Part shown: positions 16,872 to 26,144 of the stretch, piece by piece
How the letters are laid out: the number at the start of each line of letters is the position of its first letter
Position numbering within the stretch: the first letter of the stretch is position 1
NCBI RefSeq assembly: GCF_009728485.1
Contig: NZ_VVIQ01000003.1
Coordinates: forward strand, 248,001 to 312,000
From: Prevotella vespertina
Lineage (GTDB): Bacteria; Bacteroidota; Bacteroidia; Bacteroidales; Bacteroidaceae
Direction: 5' to 3'
Length of the DNA: 64,000 nt
Notes under the pieces: generated by a model
What the model was told of the DNA's origin: nothing
The model's input: only the letters and a program-made list of their open reading frames with translations
The model's database searches: none
Translations under genes and position numbers: made by a program

Positions 16872-18965
16872 ATGAATAAGAAAATACAACTTGCAGGGCT
16901 TGCGCTGCTCTTTACTCCAACGGCTTTCGCACAACAGACGGCCATTGATTCCACCACAACAACCCCTATTGACACAACTGCAACACTGAAAGAACAAACG
17001 CTTTCAAACGTGACGGTAACAGCAAGGGCAGCGACTGTGCGCACATTGGCGGGCGCTATCAACGGAAAGGATATTCTACGTGATGAACTCTTCAAAGCTG
17101 CATGCTGCAACCTTGGAGAGAGTTTCGTCAACAACCCTTCAGTAGATGTCAACTACTCAGATGCCACTACTGGAGCAAAACAAGTGAAGTTACTCGGATT
17201 GAGTGGCACCTATGTTCAAATGCTAACAGAGAACCTCCCTAACTTTCGCGGTGCTGCCTTACCTTACGGATTGGGCTATGTACCAGGCAACTGGATGAAG
17301 AGTATGCAGGTGAGCAAGGGTAACTCTTCAGTGAAGAACGGCTATGAAGCCATGACTGGACAGATTAACGTCGAATACGTCAAACCTGAGGATGAGACGG
17401 GCATGAGCGTTAATCTATACGGAAGTACTATGGGGAAGTTCGAAGCCAATGCGGATGGTAACATTCATATCAATGGTAACAAGAACCTTAGTACGGAACT
17501 TCTTGCACACTTCGAGAATAATTGGAGTAGGCATGATGGTAATGGGGATGGATTCCAAGACGACCCTCAAGTGAGACAATATAACCTACAGAACCGATGG
17601 TACTGGAAGACGGGCAACTACATGCTCCACGCTGGTTTGTCACTATTAAAAGAGGATAGAATGAGCGGACAGGTTAGTCATCACGCATCCTTAATGCCAG
17701 CTATGACTACACCTTATCGCATCAACATCGCAACTGACCGCTATGAGGCTTACATGAAGCACGCTCTCATTCTCAATCCTGAGCACGGCACGAACATCGC
17801 CTTAATGGGTAACGTTTCCATGCACAAGCAGGATGCGCAATATGGTATTAAGCAATACTTCGTCAACGAAAAGAATGCTTATGCCTCATTGATATTCGAG
17901 ACGAACTTCACACCAGAGCATAATCTATCGGCTGGATTGAGCCTCAATCACGACTATCTGCACCAGCAACTGACACTCCCAACAGGCTATAACCCGTCTG
18001 ACTATGGCAACCTCTATCCTATGACGAGGGGCATTGAGAGTGAGACAACACCTGGTGCTTATGCGCAATACACCTATAACTTGAATGGTAAACTCATCGC
18101 TATGGCGGGCTTACGCATTGACCATAGTAATATATATGGCACCTTCTTCACGCCAAGATTCCATCTGAAGTGGGTTCCAGCGAGCTTCCTTACAATGCGT
18201 CTATCGGCTGGTAAGGGCTATCGAAGCCCTCACGCTTTGGCTGAAAACAATTTCCTCATGGCATCAGGACGCCGCCTTATCATAGACAACCTCAAGCAGG
18301 AGGCTGCATGGAACTATGGGGCAAGCCTAAGCTTCACCTTCCCTATCAACAACAAGTTACTCAAGTTGAATACGGAATATTATTACACGCACTTCATCTC
18401 ACAAACGCTTGTTGATTACGATACCAACCCACAGGAGCTGCACATCACCAATCTCAATGGCAAAAGTTTCTCACACACCTTCCAGGTGGATGCCTCTTAT
18501 GAGTTATTCAAAGGGCTCGACCTCACAGCCGCTTATCGTTATAACCTCGTCAAAGCGACTTACAACAATCGACTGATGTGGAAACCGCTGCAAAGCAGAT
18601 ACAAGGCTTTGCTCACCGCAAGCTATAAGACGCCGCTAGGTTTGTGGCAGTTCGATGCTACATTAGCACTCAATGGCGGTGGACGAATGCCCGAACCTTA
18701 CACCTCACCAGTGACAGGCAACCTATCATGGGAGCGCACCTACAAGGCTTACGGGCAGGTGAATGCACAGATAACACGCCACTTCCGTCACTTCTCGGTC
18801 TATGTTGGTGGCGAGAACCTAACCAACTTCAAGCAGAAGAACCCTATCATCGGATATGACAATCCATGGTCGAACACCTTCGAACCAACGATGGTCTATG
18901 GTCCTATCCAAGGTGCGATGGCATACGTGGGCTTACGTCTTAACTTAGGAAAGCGACTACAATAA
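16872..18965 (+). CDS. TonB-dependent receptor, probable metal (copper) uptake
   Basis: 697 aa. A signal peptide ending FTPTAFAQQ leads directly to the plug (LSNVTVTARA, then CCNLGESFVNNPSVDVNY, KLLGLSGTYVQMLTENLPNF) and then a barrel that ends in YVGLRLNLGK. The CCNLGESF-type plug is the form usually found next to HMA-domain proteins, as here. No N-terminal carboxypeptidase-regulatory domain precedes the plug. It is followed after 40 bp by an exported HMA protein. Uptake of copper or another soft metal or chelate across the outer membrane is inferred from this context. Confidence 0.85.
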   Translation: MNKKIQLAGLALLFTPTAFAQQTAIDSTTTTPIDTTATLKEQTLSNVTVTARAATVRTLAGAINGKDILRDELFKAACCNLGESFVNNPSVDVNYSDATTGAKQVKLLGLSGTYVQMLTENLPNFRGAALPYGLGYVPGNWMKSMQVSKGNSSVKNGYEAMTGQINVEYVKPEDETGMSVNLYGSTMGKFEANADGNIHINGNKNLSTELLAHFENNWSRHDGNGDGFQDDPQVRQYNLQNRWYWKTGNYMLHAGLSLLKEDRMSGQVSHHASLMPAMTTPYRINIATDRYEAYMKHALILNPEHGTNIALMGNVSMHKQDAQYGIKQYFVNEKNAYASLIFETNFTPEHNLSAGLSLNHDYLHQQLTLPTGYNPSDYGNLYPMTRGIESETTPGAYAQYTYNLNGKLIAMAGLRIDHSNIYGTFFTPRFHLKWVPASFLTMRLSAGKGYRSPHALAENNFLMASGRRLIIDNLKQEAAWNYGASLSFTFPINNKLLKLNTEYYYTHFISQTLVDYDTNPQELHITNLNGKSFSHTFQVDASYELFKGLDLTAAYRYNLVKATYNNRLMWKPLQSRYKALLTASYKTPLGLWQFDATLALNGGGRMPEPYTSPVTGNLSWERTYKAYGQVNAQITRHFRHFSVYVGGENLTNFKQKNPIIGYDNPWSNTFEPTMVYGPIQGAMAYVGLRLNLGKRLQ

Positions 18966-19005
18966 GAGTCAAACATATCAATTACTAAATATAAAATATA
19001 GGATT

Positions 19006-19335
19006 ATGAAAAAGTCAATCATCACTTTGGTGCTTCTCATGGTAGCCATGATTGCATCAGCAAAAGAGCTCAAGACTGTTATTTTCACTACGACTCCTCA
19101 AATGCACTGCGCCAACTGCGAGAACAAAGTAAAGGGGAATCTCCGCTTTGAAAAAGGCGTGAAAGAGATCAAGACAAGCACCGAAGAGCAGAAAGTTTAT
19201 ATCACTTATGATGCCAAGAAAACGGATGAAGCGAAGTTGCAAAAGGCTTTCGAGAAGTTCGGTTATAAGGCTGTGAAGACTACAAAGGACGCTAAGATTC
19301 CTGTACATGAGGGCGAAGAGTGTGACAACATGTAA
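19006..19335 (+). CDS. Exported heavy-metal-associated (HMA) domain protein
   Basis: 109 aa with a signal peptide (MKKSIITLVLLMVAMIASA). It has one ferredoxin-like HMA fold with the metal-binding MHCANC motif (C35 and C38), a second half with the expected KLQKAFEKFGYKA, and an extra Cys107 near the end. Exported stand-alone HMA domains typically bind Cu(I) as chaperones. It is encoded immediately after the TonB receptor, so it may hand periplasmic metal to, or receive it from, that system. Confidence 0.85.
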   Translation: MKKSIITLVLLMVAMIASAKELKTVIFTTTPQMHCANCENKVKGNLRFEKGVKEIKTSTEEQKVYITYDAKKTDEAKLQKAFEKFGYKAVKTTKDAKIPVHEGEECDNM

Positions 19336-19358
19336 GTCTCAGCAGCATTACCCAAGAC

Positions 19359-19480
19359 TGAGACTGTGCGTTCCATATACTGAAACTGTGTGTCTCAAAG
19401 GCGTGAGACTGTGTGTATCACGTACGTGAGACGCTGTGTCTCAGACGTATGATACAATGAGTTTCATGGGCTGAGACTGA
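19359..19480. repeat. Six-unit tandem array of small palindromes, 22-23 nt period
   Basis: Units start at 19359, 19381, 19404, 19427, 19450 and 19472. The core is TGAGAC-N5-GTCTCA, a 6-bp stem with a 5-nt loop, followed by a variable 5-6 nt linker. Changes in one arm are sometimes matched in the other (TGATAC), which suggests the hairpin is maintained. Confidence 0.7.
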
Positions 19481-19510
19481 AAGAGGTCATAGGTAACAGG
19501 ACTAAAAAAG

Positions 19511-19548
19511 GGGTGCATCAATAATCCTAACGGACATTTGATGCACCC
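19511..19548 (+). terminator. Terminator between the HMA gene and the CPBP protease gene
   Basis: An 11-bp stem GGGTGCATCAA (19511-19521) with TTGATGCACCC (19538-19548), preceded by an A run and followed by TT. It lies between convergent genes and can serve both strands. Confidence 0.7.
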
Positions 19549-19577
19549 TTATCATTGCGGAATAAGAAGGTTCGTCG

Positions 19578-20399
19578 TTATGCCTTCTTCATCCGAAGGG
19601 CTAATTGGAAGATGGACGGGATGAGTATGCAAAGCGAAAAAAACAGTCCGCCATACATCATTCGCTCACTTCCATGGAAGAAGTCGATGAGCTTTCCGTC
19701 GCTCATCTGTGGCATTAAATGGAACATCACATAGGCTACTGTGTTGTTCATCCAATGCAACATAAGCCCTGGCAGAATGCTCTTTGTGCGATAATACATC
19801 CATCCAAGTACCAAACCGAGCAAGAAGGCGTGGACGCCCTGCGCCAGGTTGAAGTGGATGAAACCAAAGACGAGAGCCGAGAGGATGATAGCTATCCAGT
19901 GACTCTTACTGCCCGTTGCATTCAGAAGTACACGGAGTACACCACCACGAAAGACTACCTCCTCTGCCAATGGTGCCATGATACCTAAGGCGATATATCC
20001 CCATGATGTCTCCATAATGCTTTGGAACATTGTTTCCGTTTGTTCGGGCATGGTGAGATTAATCTTCTCTGCTATGAACTCCATCGGGAGGATAGAACCT
20101 AAAGCAAGCAAAGCTGCCCAAAGGAGAACGCCCCACGGACGTGACTTGAGATAGATGTTAGATACTGGTGCCCACTTTGTACGAGTGAACAGGAGGAGGG
20201 TTAACAAACTACTAATCACTGATGAGAGAGCTATCGAAGTACCATCTTTGGCACCATTCATCGTGGTTAAGAAGGGAGTTCCATTAATGAATGAAACTGT
20301 AAGATTGGTAATTACTAATGCAATAACTTGCAACACGATGAAGAGTGCTACGAATAATATAGTATAAAGAACGGCTGTCCATAATTCTCTTGACTTCAT
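19578..20399 (-). CDS. CPBP-family intramembrane glutamic protease
   Basis: 273 aa, about seven to eight membrane helices. The Abi/CPBP signature is complete: EEVVFR (E146, E147, R151), FGFIH (H182) and HWMNN (H215, N218). These metal-independent glutamate proteases cleave within membranes, and relatives act in prenyl-protein processing or bacteriocin immunity. The substrate is unknown. It lies 15 bp downstream of ribF and is probably co-transcribed with it. Confidence 0.85.
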   Translation of the reverse strand: MKSRELWTAVLYTILFVALFIVLQVIALVITNLTVSFINGTPFLTTMNGAKDGTSIALSSVISSLLTLLLFTRTKWAPVSNIYLKSRPWGVLLWAALLALGSILPMEFIAEKINLTMPEQTETMFQSIMETSWGYIALGIMAPLAEEVVFRGGVLRVLLNATGSKSHWIAIILSALVFGFIHFNLAQGVHAFLLGLVLGWMYYRTKSILPGLMLHWMNNTVAYVMFHLMPQMSDGKLIDFFHGSERMMYGGLFFSLCILIPSIFQLALRMKKA

Positions 20400-20414
20400 A
20401 TTCTTCCTTGTTTA

Positions 20415-21407
20415 TTATTGTTCTACTATGTTATCAACCATCGGATGACGCCTATCGAAGAGTTCGTTGATGGTATGTTTGTCTTGTTCGAGCTGTTGGG
20501 ATAGGGCTTCGAGGGAATCGAACTTACGCTCATCTCGTATCTTACTGATGAATCGGATAGAGACATCTTGCCCATAGAGATTGCCCTCGAAATTGAAGAT
20601 GTTTACTTCTAAAGTCTCTTTCGTTCCATCGAATGTGGGGCGTTTACCGATATTCATCATCCCACGCTTCCATACGAGGGAGTGGTCTAATTGAACCATG
20701 ACAGCATATACGCCACGCATAGGTAGGAGCTGTTGGCAAGCGTTGATATCGAGGTTGGCAGTGGGAAAACCTAACTTGTGACCGTTCTGGAAGCCGCTCA
20801 CAATCTTGCTAGAGATGGTGTAATCGTAACCTAAATAGTGATTGGCACGCACGATATCACCTTCTTTTATATACGTCCTTATCTGTGACGAACTAATCTT
20901 CTCACCATCGGGAAGGTAGGCATTATTGTGTATGACCTCTATTCCTAACTGCTCGCCGTATCGTTTATAATCATCGAATCCCTCCGAACGATTATGCCCG
21001 AAACGATTGTCGTAACCGATAAACAGCTTGCGTACATTCAGTTGATTGCGTAAGACATCCTCCATAAACTCGCGTGCAGATAAGTCTGCCAATGCGACAT
21101 CAAAGTGTAACACGATGACTTTATCAATGCCTGTCTTTGATAATAACAGCAGTTTCTCATTAAGTGATGATAGCAATTCTGGTCGGCTATTAACATCCTC
21201 TTCCTTCCCCAATGATGCCTTCAACACTTGCCGAGGATGCTCATCAAACGTTATTACAGCGGACACCATCCCTACCCGATGCGCCTCTTCAACCACATTC
21301 CTTATCAGATACTGATGCCCACGATGCACACCATCAAAGAAGCCGATAGTAGCTACCAGCTCTCCTATCTCAACCTTCTCTCCTTGCTTTATATATATCG
21401 TTTCCAA
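20415..21407 (-). CDS. ribF: Bifunctional riboflavin kinase/FAD synthetase
   Basis: 330 aa. The N-terminal nucleotidyltransferase domain (IGFFDGVHRGHQ, about 22-33; ISSSQIRTYI) adenylylates FMN to FAD. The C-terminal kinase domain (GHKLGFPTANL, then KRGMMNIGKRPTFDG) phosphorylates riboflavin. Both halves look intact. Two near-identical minus-strand promoter-like repeats lie upstream. Confidence 0.95.
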   Translation of the reverse strand: METIYIKQGEKVEIGELVATIGFFDGVHRGHQYLIRNVVEEAHRVGMVSAVITFDEHPRQVLKASLGKEEDVNSRPELLSSLNEKLLLLSKTGIDKVIVLHFDVALADLSAREFMEDVLRNQLNVRKLFIGYDNRFGHNRSEGFDDYKRYGEQLGIEVIHNNAYLPDGEKISSSQIRTYIKEGDIVRANHYLGYDYTISSKIVSGFQNGHKLGFPTANLDINACQQLLPMRGVYAVMVQLDHSLVWKRGMMNIGKRPTFDGTKETLEVNIFNFEGNLYGQDVSIRFISKIRDERKFDSLEALSQQLEQDKHTINELFDRRHPMVDNIVEQ

Positions 21408-21574
21408 TTTCCTTATACACTATTTACCATCCTTCCAACAGTTATCTGTCCTCCTTCTCCCCTCTTCCATCTCTTCAAACAATCCTCCTCAACAGCACTA
21501 TTATCTTACCTCTCTTTCGCTCCTTTCACTCTTTACACTCCTTGACAAAGCCCCTTGCTCTCCTTAGCAAAGCT

Positions 21575-21667
21575 CCTTGCAAAGTTACTTAGAAACCACC
21601 AATTAAGACAACAGGTTATGTTCTCAAGTGAATCAAAGTCCCTTGCAAAGTTACTTAGAAAGCACCA
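21575..21667 (-). promoter_or_regulatory. Duplicated promoter-like element upstream of ribF
   Basis: The 27-nt copies at 21575-21601 and 21641-21667 (26 of 27 identical, 66 bp apart) each carry CAAAGTTA, which reads TAACTTTG on the minus strand (21580-21587 and 21646-21653). They look like two tandem -7 elements driving ribF. The rest of 21408-21740 is a pyrimidine-rich stretch without a gene. Confidence 0.55.
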
Positions 21668-21749
21668 CAAACGCACTTCACTACTTCTCAAAATGTGTTA
21701 AAACTGTCATTTTCTTTCTTCTCCATTCTCCTATTTCCATTTATTTCAT

Positions 21750-21757
21750 TACCTTTG
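21750..21757 (+). promoter_or_regulatory. -7 box for the CAT tRNA
   Basis: TACCTTTG lies 21 bp before the tRNA 5' end and matches TAnnTTTG. Confidence 0.55.
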
Positions 21758-21778
21758 CACCCGTATCAAACACATCTC

Positions 21779-21852
21779 GGACTTGTAGCTCAGTTGGTTA
21801 GAGCAACAGACTCATAATCTGGAGGTCCCTGGTTCAAGCCCAGGCTGGTCCA
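21779..21852 (+). tRNA. tRNA with CAT anticodon (Met, or Ile2 if lysidinylated)
   Basis: A full cloverleaf is seen: acceptor GGACTTG with CTGGTCC (one T-T mismatch), D arm GTAGCTCAGTTGGTTAGAGC, an anticodon stem CAGA/TCTG around CTCATAA, and T arm CCTGG/CCAGG around TTCAAGC. The anticodon CAT fits elongator Met or the Ile2 tRNA modified by TilS; sequence alone does not separate them here. The full 3' CCA is not encoded. Confidence 0.9.
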
Positions 21853-21860
21853 CAACAACC

Positions 21861-21897
21861 AATCAGCAACTTAGAACTAACATCTAAGTTGCTGATT
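21861..21897 (+). terminator. Terminator of the CAT tRNA
   Basis: A perfect 15-bp stem (21861-21875 with 21883-21897) with a 7-nt loop and a T-rich tail, 8 bp after the tRNA. Confidence 0.85.
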
Positions 21898-22052
21898 TTT
21901 CTTTTATAAGCTCTACCGAAAAATACATTCTTCAAGACTAAAAACAATCATGTTTACGTGCCAAGCCTATGATTATAAAAGAGTAGGAATAGTCTATCTC
22001 TAACTGCAAACTAACGTATATAATGAAAGAAGGAAATACACAAAAACAAAAA

Positions 22053-22074
22053 AGAGATAGATGACTCTATCTCT
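22053..22074 (-). terminator. Terminator of tRNA-Gln
   Basis: On the minus strand, a 9-bp stem (AGAGATAGA with TCTATCTCT) around a 4-nt loop is followed by a T tract, 8 bp after the tRNA 3' end. Confidence 0.75.
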
Positions 22075-22081
22075 CTAAGCG

Positions 22082-22152
22082 TTGGGATACCCGGATTCGA
22101 ACCAGGAATGACAGGACCAGAATCTGTAGTGTTACCATTACACCATATCCCA
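22082..22152 (-). tRNA. tRNA-Gln (anticodon CTG)
   Basis: On the minus strand, acceptor TGGGATA pairs with TATCCCA, with a D arm of the Gln type (GGTGTAATGGTAACAC). The anticodon loop TTCTGGT reads CTG, and the T arm carries GGTTCGAATCC. The last anticodon stem pair is A-C, a small oddity. A minus-strand -7 box TACCTTTG (22185-22192) lies 33 bp upstream. Confidence 0.85.
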
Positions 22153-22184
22153 TTAATAGCTAACTCATTGCTGAATTGCGGTTG

Positions 22185-22192
22185 CAAAGGTA
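22185..22192 (-). promoter_or_regulatory. -7 box for tRNA-Gln
   Basis: CAAAGGTA on the plus strand is TACCTTTG on the minus strand. The rest of 22193-22426 shows no supported feature. Confidence 0.55.
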
Positions 22193-22426
22193 GTGTTTTT
22201 TATTTAAACAACAAAACTTCTCTAGACTTTTTTATCGAAAAGAAGCAATTTAAGAAATACATTATATGAATTGACGGAAGGACATATGCGAGGCATAAAT
22301 CAAATTAGTACTCATCTTATTAAAACTTTTGTCTACTCTTCACCTTACTTATATCCGCTTAACAAGTCATATAACAAGCCCATACCACCTATAATTATAG
22401 GTGCGCGGGGGAAGGTGAAAACAAAA

Positions 22427-22467
22427 AGAGATGGAACCTTGCCCATATTGTGCGAAGCCCCATCTCT
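22427..22467 (-). terminator. Terminator of the LPS operon
   Basis: Arms 22427-22434 and 22460-22467 (AGAGATGG/CCATCTCT) form a stem that, on the minus strand, is followed by a T-rich run. It lies 37 bp past the last gene of the operon. Confidence 0.65.
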
Positions 22468-22503
22468 CTTCTTAAAAACTATGTTTCCTTTACATATGAA
22501 ATC

Positions 22504-24252
22504 TTACGGTCGCACGATGTTATCGTAATTATACTTGTCATTAACTATGCGCTTCCCACAAACATAATCCTTACTCAAGATGTCGTGCTTAGCAGAATAA
22601 TATGGAGAAGAGGTTAAACCTCCAAGGTCAAAGAGCATTTGACAGATATCATCGGTCATAAAAGGTTTAGAAATCGATGCTTTTATTTGCTGCACCTTGT
22701 TAGGGTATTTCTTCTTAAAAACATCAGAGAACCAAGCAATCATAGGTACACTATACTGGTAATAAAGCATATTTTTCAAGTCATCACTGCCCTTTCTCCC
22801 AGCACTAGCCCTATAATCATAGACTTCTTCACCATGGTCAGAAACATAGATAACCACTGCATTTCTATGAGCATATAGACTGATTATCTGCTTCATCACA
22901 TAGTCGTTATATAATGTAGCATTATCATATTCAGCAATACTCTTCCTCATCTCCTCTGTCATCCATGGTTCCTTCCGCCTAATACTATCAGCAGAGAAAT
23001 GGTTAAATTGCCTATCAGCAGGATAACGCTTAACAGCTTCTATATGCTGTCCCATGAGATGGAAGATAGTCAGAGCATGGCTATGTTGCTCCTGAAAATC
23101 ACGTTTATATCTATTAACTAATTGTCCATCATACTCAAAAGAATTATTGTTTGTCCTATCATAGCATACTTTCAAGACACGTGGTGCATAAAGATAACTG
23201 TTCAAAGCAAAGGTGAATGTTGCTCCAAAAGCAAAGGTTCTTTGATTATCATACATACTGACAAAATAGCCGGCTCGCTTGAATACGGCTGTTAATGGTG
23301 GGCATTCGCTCCATCGAACACCATCTTCAAGACTATTCGTACTTATCAGATTGCGCATTACCTTGGTTGTAAAATTATATGGAGAGACAGCATTTGTGAA
23401 TGCAACTAACCGTCCCGCTTTCTTCTCATGTAATAAGAAAGGAGTAGTATTAAGTCCATATCCATACACAGAAGCATGATCTTTTATATACGATTCACCG
23501 ATTACAAAGACGATATTCAACGAATCCTTTGCTTCAACATCACTCTTTGTTGACTTCACATTCTCCGCTAATAGTGCTGTTCCTTCCATTTCTTTCTTAG
23601 CCAGATGTGAATCATAAAGAGCCACAACCACCCTTGTCAGCGCATCGCTGGGGTAACTCATGTGTAGATTCCAAACTGAGACGTCATCTGGATTCTTGCA
23701 CTGGAAGAGACCTATATAACAATAGGAACCAATCACACCAACAGTGAGCATTATCCCAGAAAACACTGACAATATACGGAAAGGACGTTTTCTTTCTAAA
23801 TATAATGTACCTTTCGACCTCTTCTTCTCAGCTATTACAACAAGTACAACAAAGACCACTGTCAATGCTGGAATAACCCATGCTGTACTCGTATGCAGCA
23901 ATGAATGTAAGAACTCCGAGCTCTCTTCTGCATTCGTCTCAGCTAGTAGCATCAATACGCTGGGGGATATTTCTAAGTCATAGTTAACCTTCAATGAGGC
24001 ATTAATAAAGAATAAGATGAAAGCTACAATATAGATCAGCACTTTCACCCACGAGCGTTTAGTCCATGTGACGATAACGGTCGCGATATAAGCATGCAAG
24101 TAGATTACGAAAGCACGCGCATAGATATTCTGAGTTATAGAACTCCATCCTATCAATACGATATAACTGATAAATAAAGGCCATTGAGTAGTGATTGGCA
24201 CTACCCAACGGCATGAAGAGATGTAATTTCTAATCTTTCGTATGAGATTCAT
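22504..24252 (-). CDS. EptA-like phosphoethanolamine transferase
   Basis: 582 aa, an inner membrane enzyme of the alkaline-phosphatase superfamily. About five N-terminal helices (to about 185) precede a periplasmic sulfatase-like domain with FVIGES (metal ligand E253), a Thr-rich nucleophile region (YNFTTKVM, T295 or T296) and VSDHGEE. By family, it moves phosphoethanolamine from phosphatidylethanolamine to lipid A or core sugar, which often reduces susceptibility to cationic peptides. Last gene of the LPS operon, 20 bp after the LtaS-like gene. Confidence 0.8.
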   Translation of the reverse strand: MNLIRKIRNYISSCRWVVPITTQWPLFISYIVLIGWSSITQNIYARAFVIYLHAYIATVIVTWTKRSWVKVLIYIVAFILFFINASLKVNYDLEISPSVLMLLAETNAEESSEFLHSLLHTSTAWVIPALTVVFVVLVVIAEKKRSKGTLYLERKRPFRILSVFSGIMLTVGVIGSYCYIGLFQCKNPDDVSVWNLHMSYPSDALTRVVVALYDSHLAKKEMEGTALLAENVKSTKSDVEAKDSLNIVFVIGESYIKDHASVYGYGLNTTPFLLHEKKAGRLVAFTNAVSPYNFTTKVMRNLISTNSLEDGVRWSECPPLTAVFKRAGYFVSMYDNQRTFAFGATFTFALNSYLYAPRVLKVCYDRTNNNSFEYDGQLVNRYKRDFQEQHSHALTIFHLMGQHIEAVKRYPADRQFNHFSADSIRRKEPWMTEEMRKSIAEYDNATLYNDYVMKQIISLYAHRNAVVIYVSDHGEEVYDYRASAGRKGSDDLKNMLYYQYSVPMIAWFSDVFKKKYPNKVQQIKASISKPFMTDDICQMLFDLGGLTSSPYYSAKHDILSKDYVCGKRIVNDKYNYDNIVRP

Positions 24253-24272
24253 AACATGATTCTGTATTGCTA

Positions 24273-26096
24273 TTAACGCTTTGCCATATCGTGATACAGG
24301 GTCTGCAAAATGGCTTTACCTATGTTTATGCGTCGCTTGTCATTCCCATAAATAGCCCGTTTACTTACGTTGTCATAGACAGTACAGCCCGTTGAATCAC
24401 AGAAATTGAAGCCATTATTAAAGGTATTGAAGCCAAACGGATAACGATAAGTATTACCCATTACATCACGACTGAAGGTAAAGTCCTCATGAGGAATCCC
24501 CATCTGACCTAAGACTGTAGCAGGGAGATCGGTCTGACTTATCAGTTTATGGATACGCTGAGGATGCTTAATAGCACCGCCCATCATCAAGAATGGAATG
24601 TAAGGGAACTTCGGTGAAGCAATCTCACGCCAGTTAAATCCATGGTCAGCAACCACTACGATGAGTAGATTCTTCCATGCTGGAGTCTTCTTCAACTTAT
24701 CTATGAATGTTCCAAAGCACTGATCCGTATATGCGAAAGCATTGTATTTCTTATCCTTCAAACGGTGATAAGGCACATCAAACGGGTTGTGAGAACTGAT
24801 GGTTAAGAAGGTCGTGTACCATGGACCAGACTTCTCCTTATCACGACGAACAATGTCATTATACAACCAGTTAAAGGTTACATGGTCTGGTACTCCCCAC
24901 TTAGTTGTTCTGTCAGAAGCGGGGAAGTCATCCTCTGTCACTAACTTGTCATGCCCCGAATCAAGGAAGTATTCAGACATATTAAAGAATGACACGTCGC
25001 CTCCATAGAGTGCTTGTGTCTGATAGCCATACTTCTTCAGGGTCTTTGGTAAGCCTGGCAAATGTTTAATCTTATGTGTAAAACGCATGATACTTGTCGT
25101 TGGTTGCCCCAAATAACCACTCACTGCACACACAATACCACGGTCTGTTCGGAAGCTACCACAATAACAACTATCGAAGACAACACTCTCTGGTAAGAGG
25201 CGATTAATGTTTACCCCAACATCTTTCATACCTCCTAAGCCTTCGATGAAACATGAGCCAAAGCCCTCAAGAACCACTACTAATACATTAGGACGTGATG
25301 TTTTGATGAGCTTCTCCGTGCTATCGGCCTTTGTTGGAAATAGACCCTCATATAGCTTAGCTCGCGTTTTCTCATCGAAAGCATCAAATTCCTTGTAGTC
25401 GTCCTCCTCCTTCTGAAGACTGTACATAAGGTTGAAGATTGGATTCAAAGCTGCATGATTATAGAATGTGACATTGCTATAAAACGCACGACCTGGCGTA
25501 TTTGGCCATATTCTTAAACCACGAATCATAGCAAACAAGGCTCCTCCTATCACAACAAATAGGACACCACGCAACCATGGATTTGTCTTTATCTTTCCTA
25601 ATTGTACTTTCCATAAAGGCCATGCAAGTAGGACGTATGAGATAGCAGATAGTACGATCCAACCGAGCAGACGTACAAGCAGATATCCTACTGACACACT
25701 CGCAAAAGCATCCTTTGGGTCATTAAGATAAAAGAACGCCATCCGATCGAGCTTAAACTCCCAAAACTCATACAACGAAGCATCGGCTAACGCGCCCAAT
25801 GTCAGTAATATGGAGATAATGACGAGATAGATGTTTAAACTCTTCTTAATAGGGAACTTCGCCCATACCCATTTGATACCAAAGAGCAAAAGAGGTATTG
25901 CCATCATATAACCCACCGTTGCCATATCAATGGCAAAACCATGTACATAAATCTCCAAGATGTCATGGAATGATGGAGATAACTTTCCGAAGCCATGGTT
26001 ATAAATGAGGAATAACGGCTTCTGAATACCTAAGAAAAACAAAGTAAAGGCTATAAACAGCCACAATAATATTGAAAGATCTTTCTTCATAATCAT
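24273..26096 (-). CDS. LtaS-like membrane sulfatase/phosphotransferase
   Basis: 607 aa. Five N-terminal membrane helices (to about 210) are followed by an LTA-synthase-type domain: VVVLEGFGS (metal ligand Glu), SFRTDRGIVC (Thr nucleophile), and later SSHNPFDVP and VVADHGFNW (metal ligands). In Gram-positives this fold polymerises glycerol phosphate. In a Gram-negative LPS operon, transfer of a phospho-alcohol (phosphoglycerol or phosphoethanolamine) to core or another envelope glycan is more likely. A second in-frame ATG lies two codons in. Donor and acceptor are unknown. Confidence 0.75.
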   Translation of the reverse strand: MIMKKDLSILLWLFIAFTLFFLGIQKPLFLIYNHGFGKLSPSFHDILEIYVHGFAIDMATVGYMMAIPLLLFGIKWVWAKFPIKKSLNIYLVIISILLTLGALADASLYEFWEFKLDRMAFFYLNDPKDAFASVSVGYLLVRLLGWIVLSAISYVLLAWPLWKVQLGKIKTNPWLRGVLFVVIGGALFAMIRGLRIWPNTPGRAFYSNVTFYNHAALNPIFNLMYSLQKEEDDYKEFDAFDEKTRAKLYEGLFPTKADSTEKLIKTSRPNVLVVVLEGFGSCFIEGLGGMKDVGVNINRLLPESVVFDSCYCGSFRTDRGIVCAVSGYLGQPTTSIMRFTHKIKHLPGLPKTLKKYGYQTQALYGGDVSFFNMSEYFLDSGHDKLVTEDDFPASDRTTKWGVPDHVTFNWLYNDIVRRDKEKSGPWYTTFLTISSHNPFDVPYHRLKDKKYNAFAYTDQCFGTFIDKLKKTPAWKNLLIVVVADHGFNWREIASPKFPYIPFLMMGGAIKHPQRIHKLISQTDLPATVLGQMGIPHEDFTFSRDVMGNTYRYPFGFNTFNNGFNFCDSTGCTVYDNVSKRAIYGNDKRRINIGKAILQTLYHDMAKR

Positions 26097-26144
26097 TTTT
26101 TCAGTCTATCTAATAGATGTTCTTATCTTTATCTATACGTTATA

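Noticed and set aside
19359..19480. CRISPR array
   Set aside because: The period is 22-23 nt with 5-6 nt linkers and variable hairpin arms; no constant repeat with long unique spacers and no cas genes.
22271..22528. 85-aa plus-strand frame upstream of the LPS operon end
   Set aside because: It spans the operon terminator and the 3' end of the minus-strand transferase, and has no recognisable domain.
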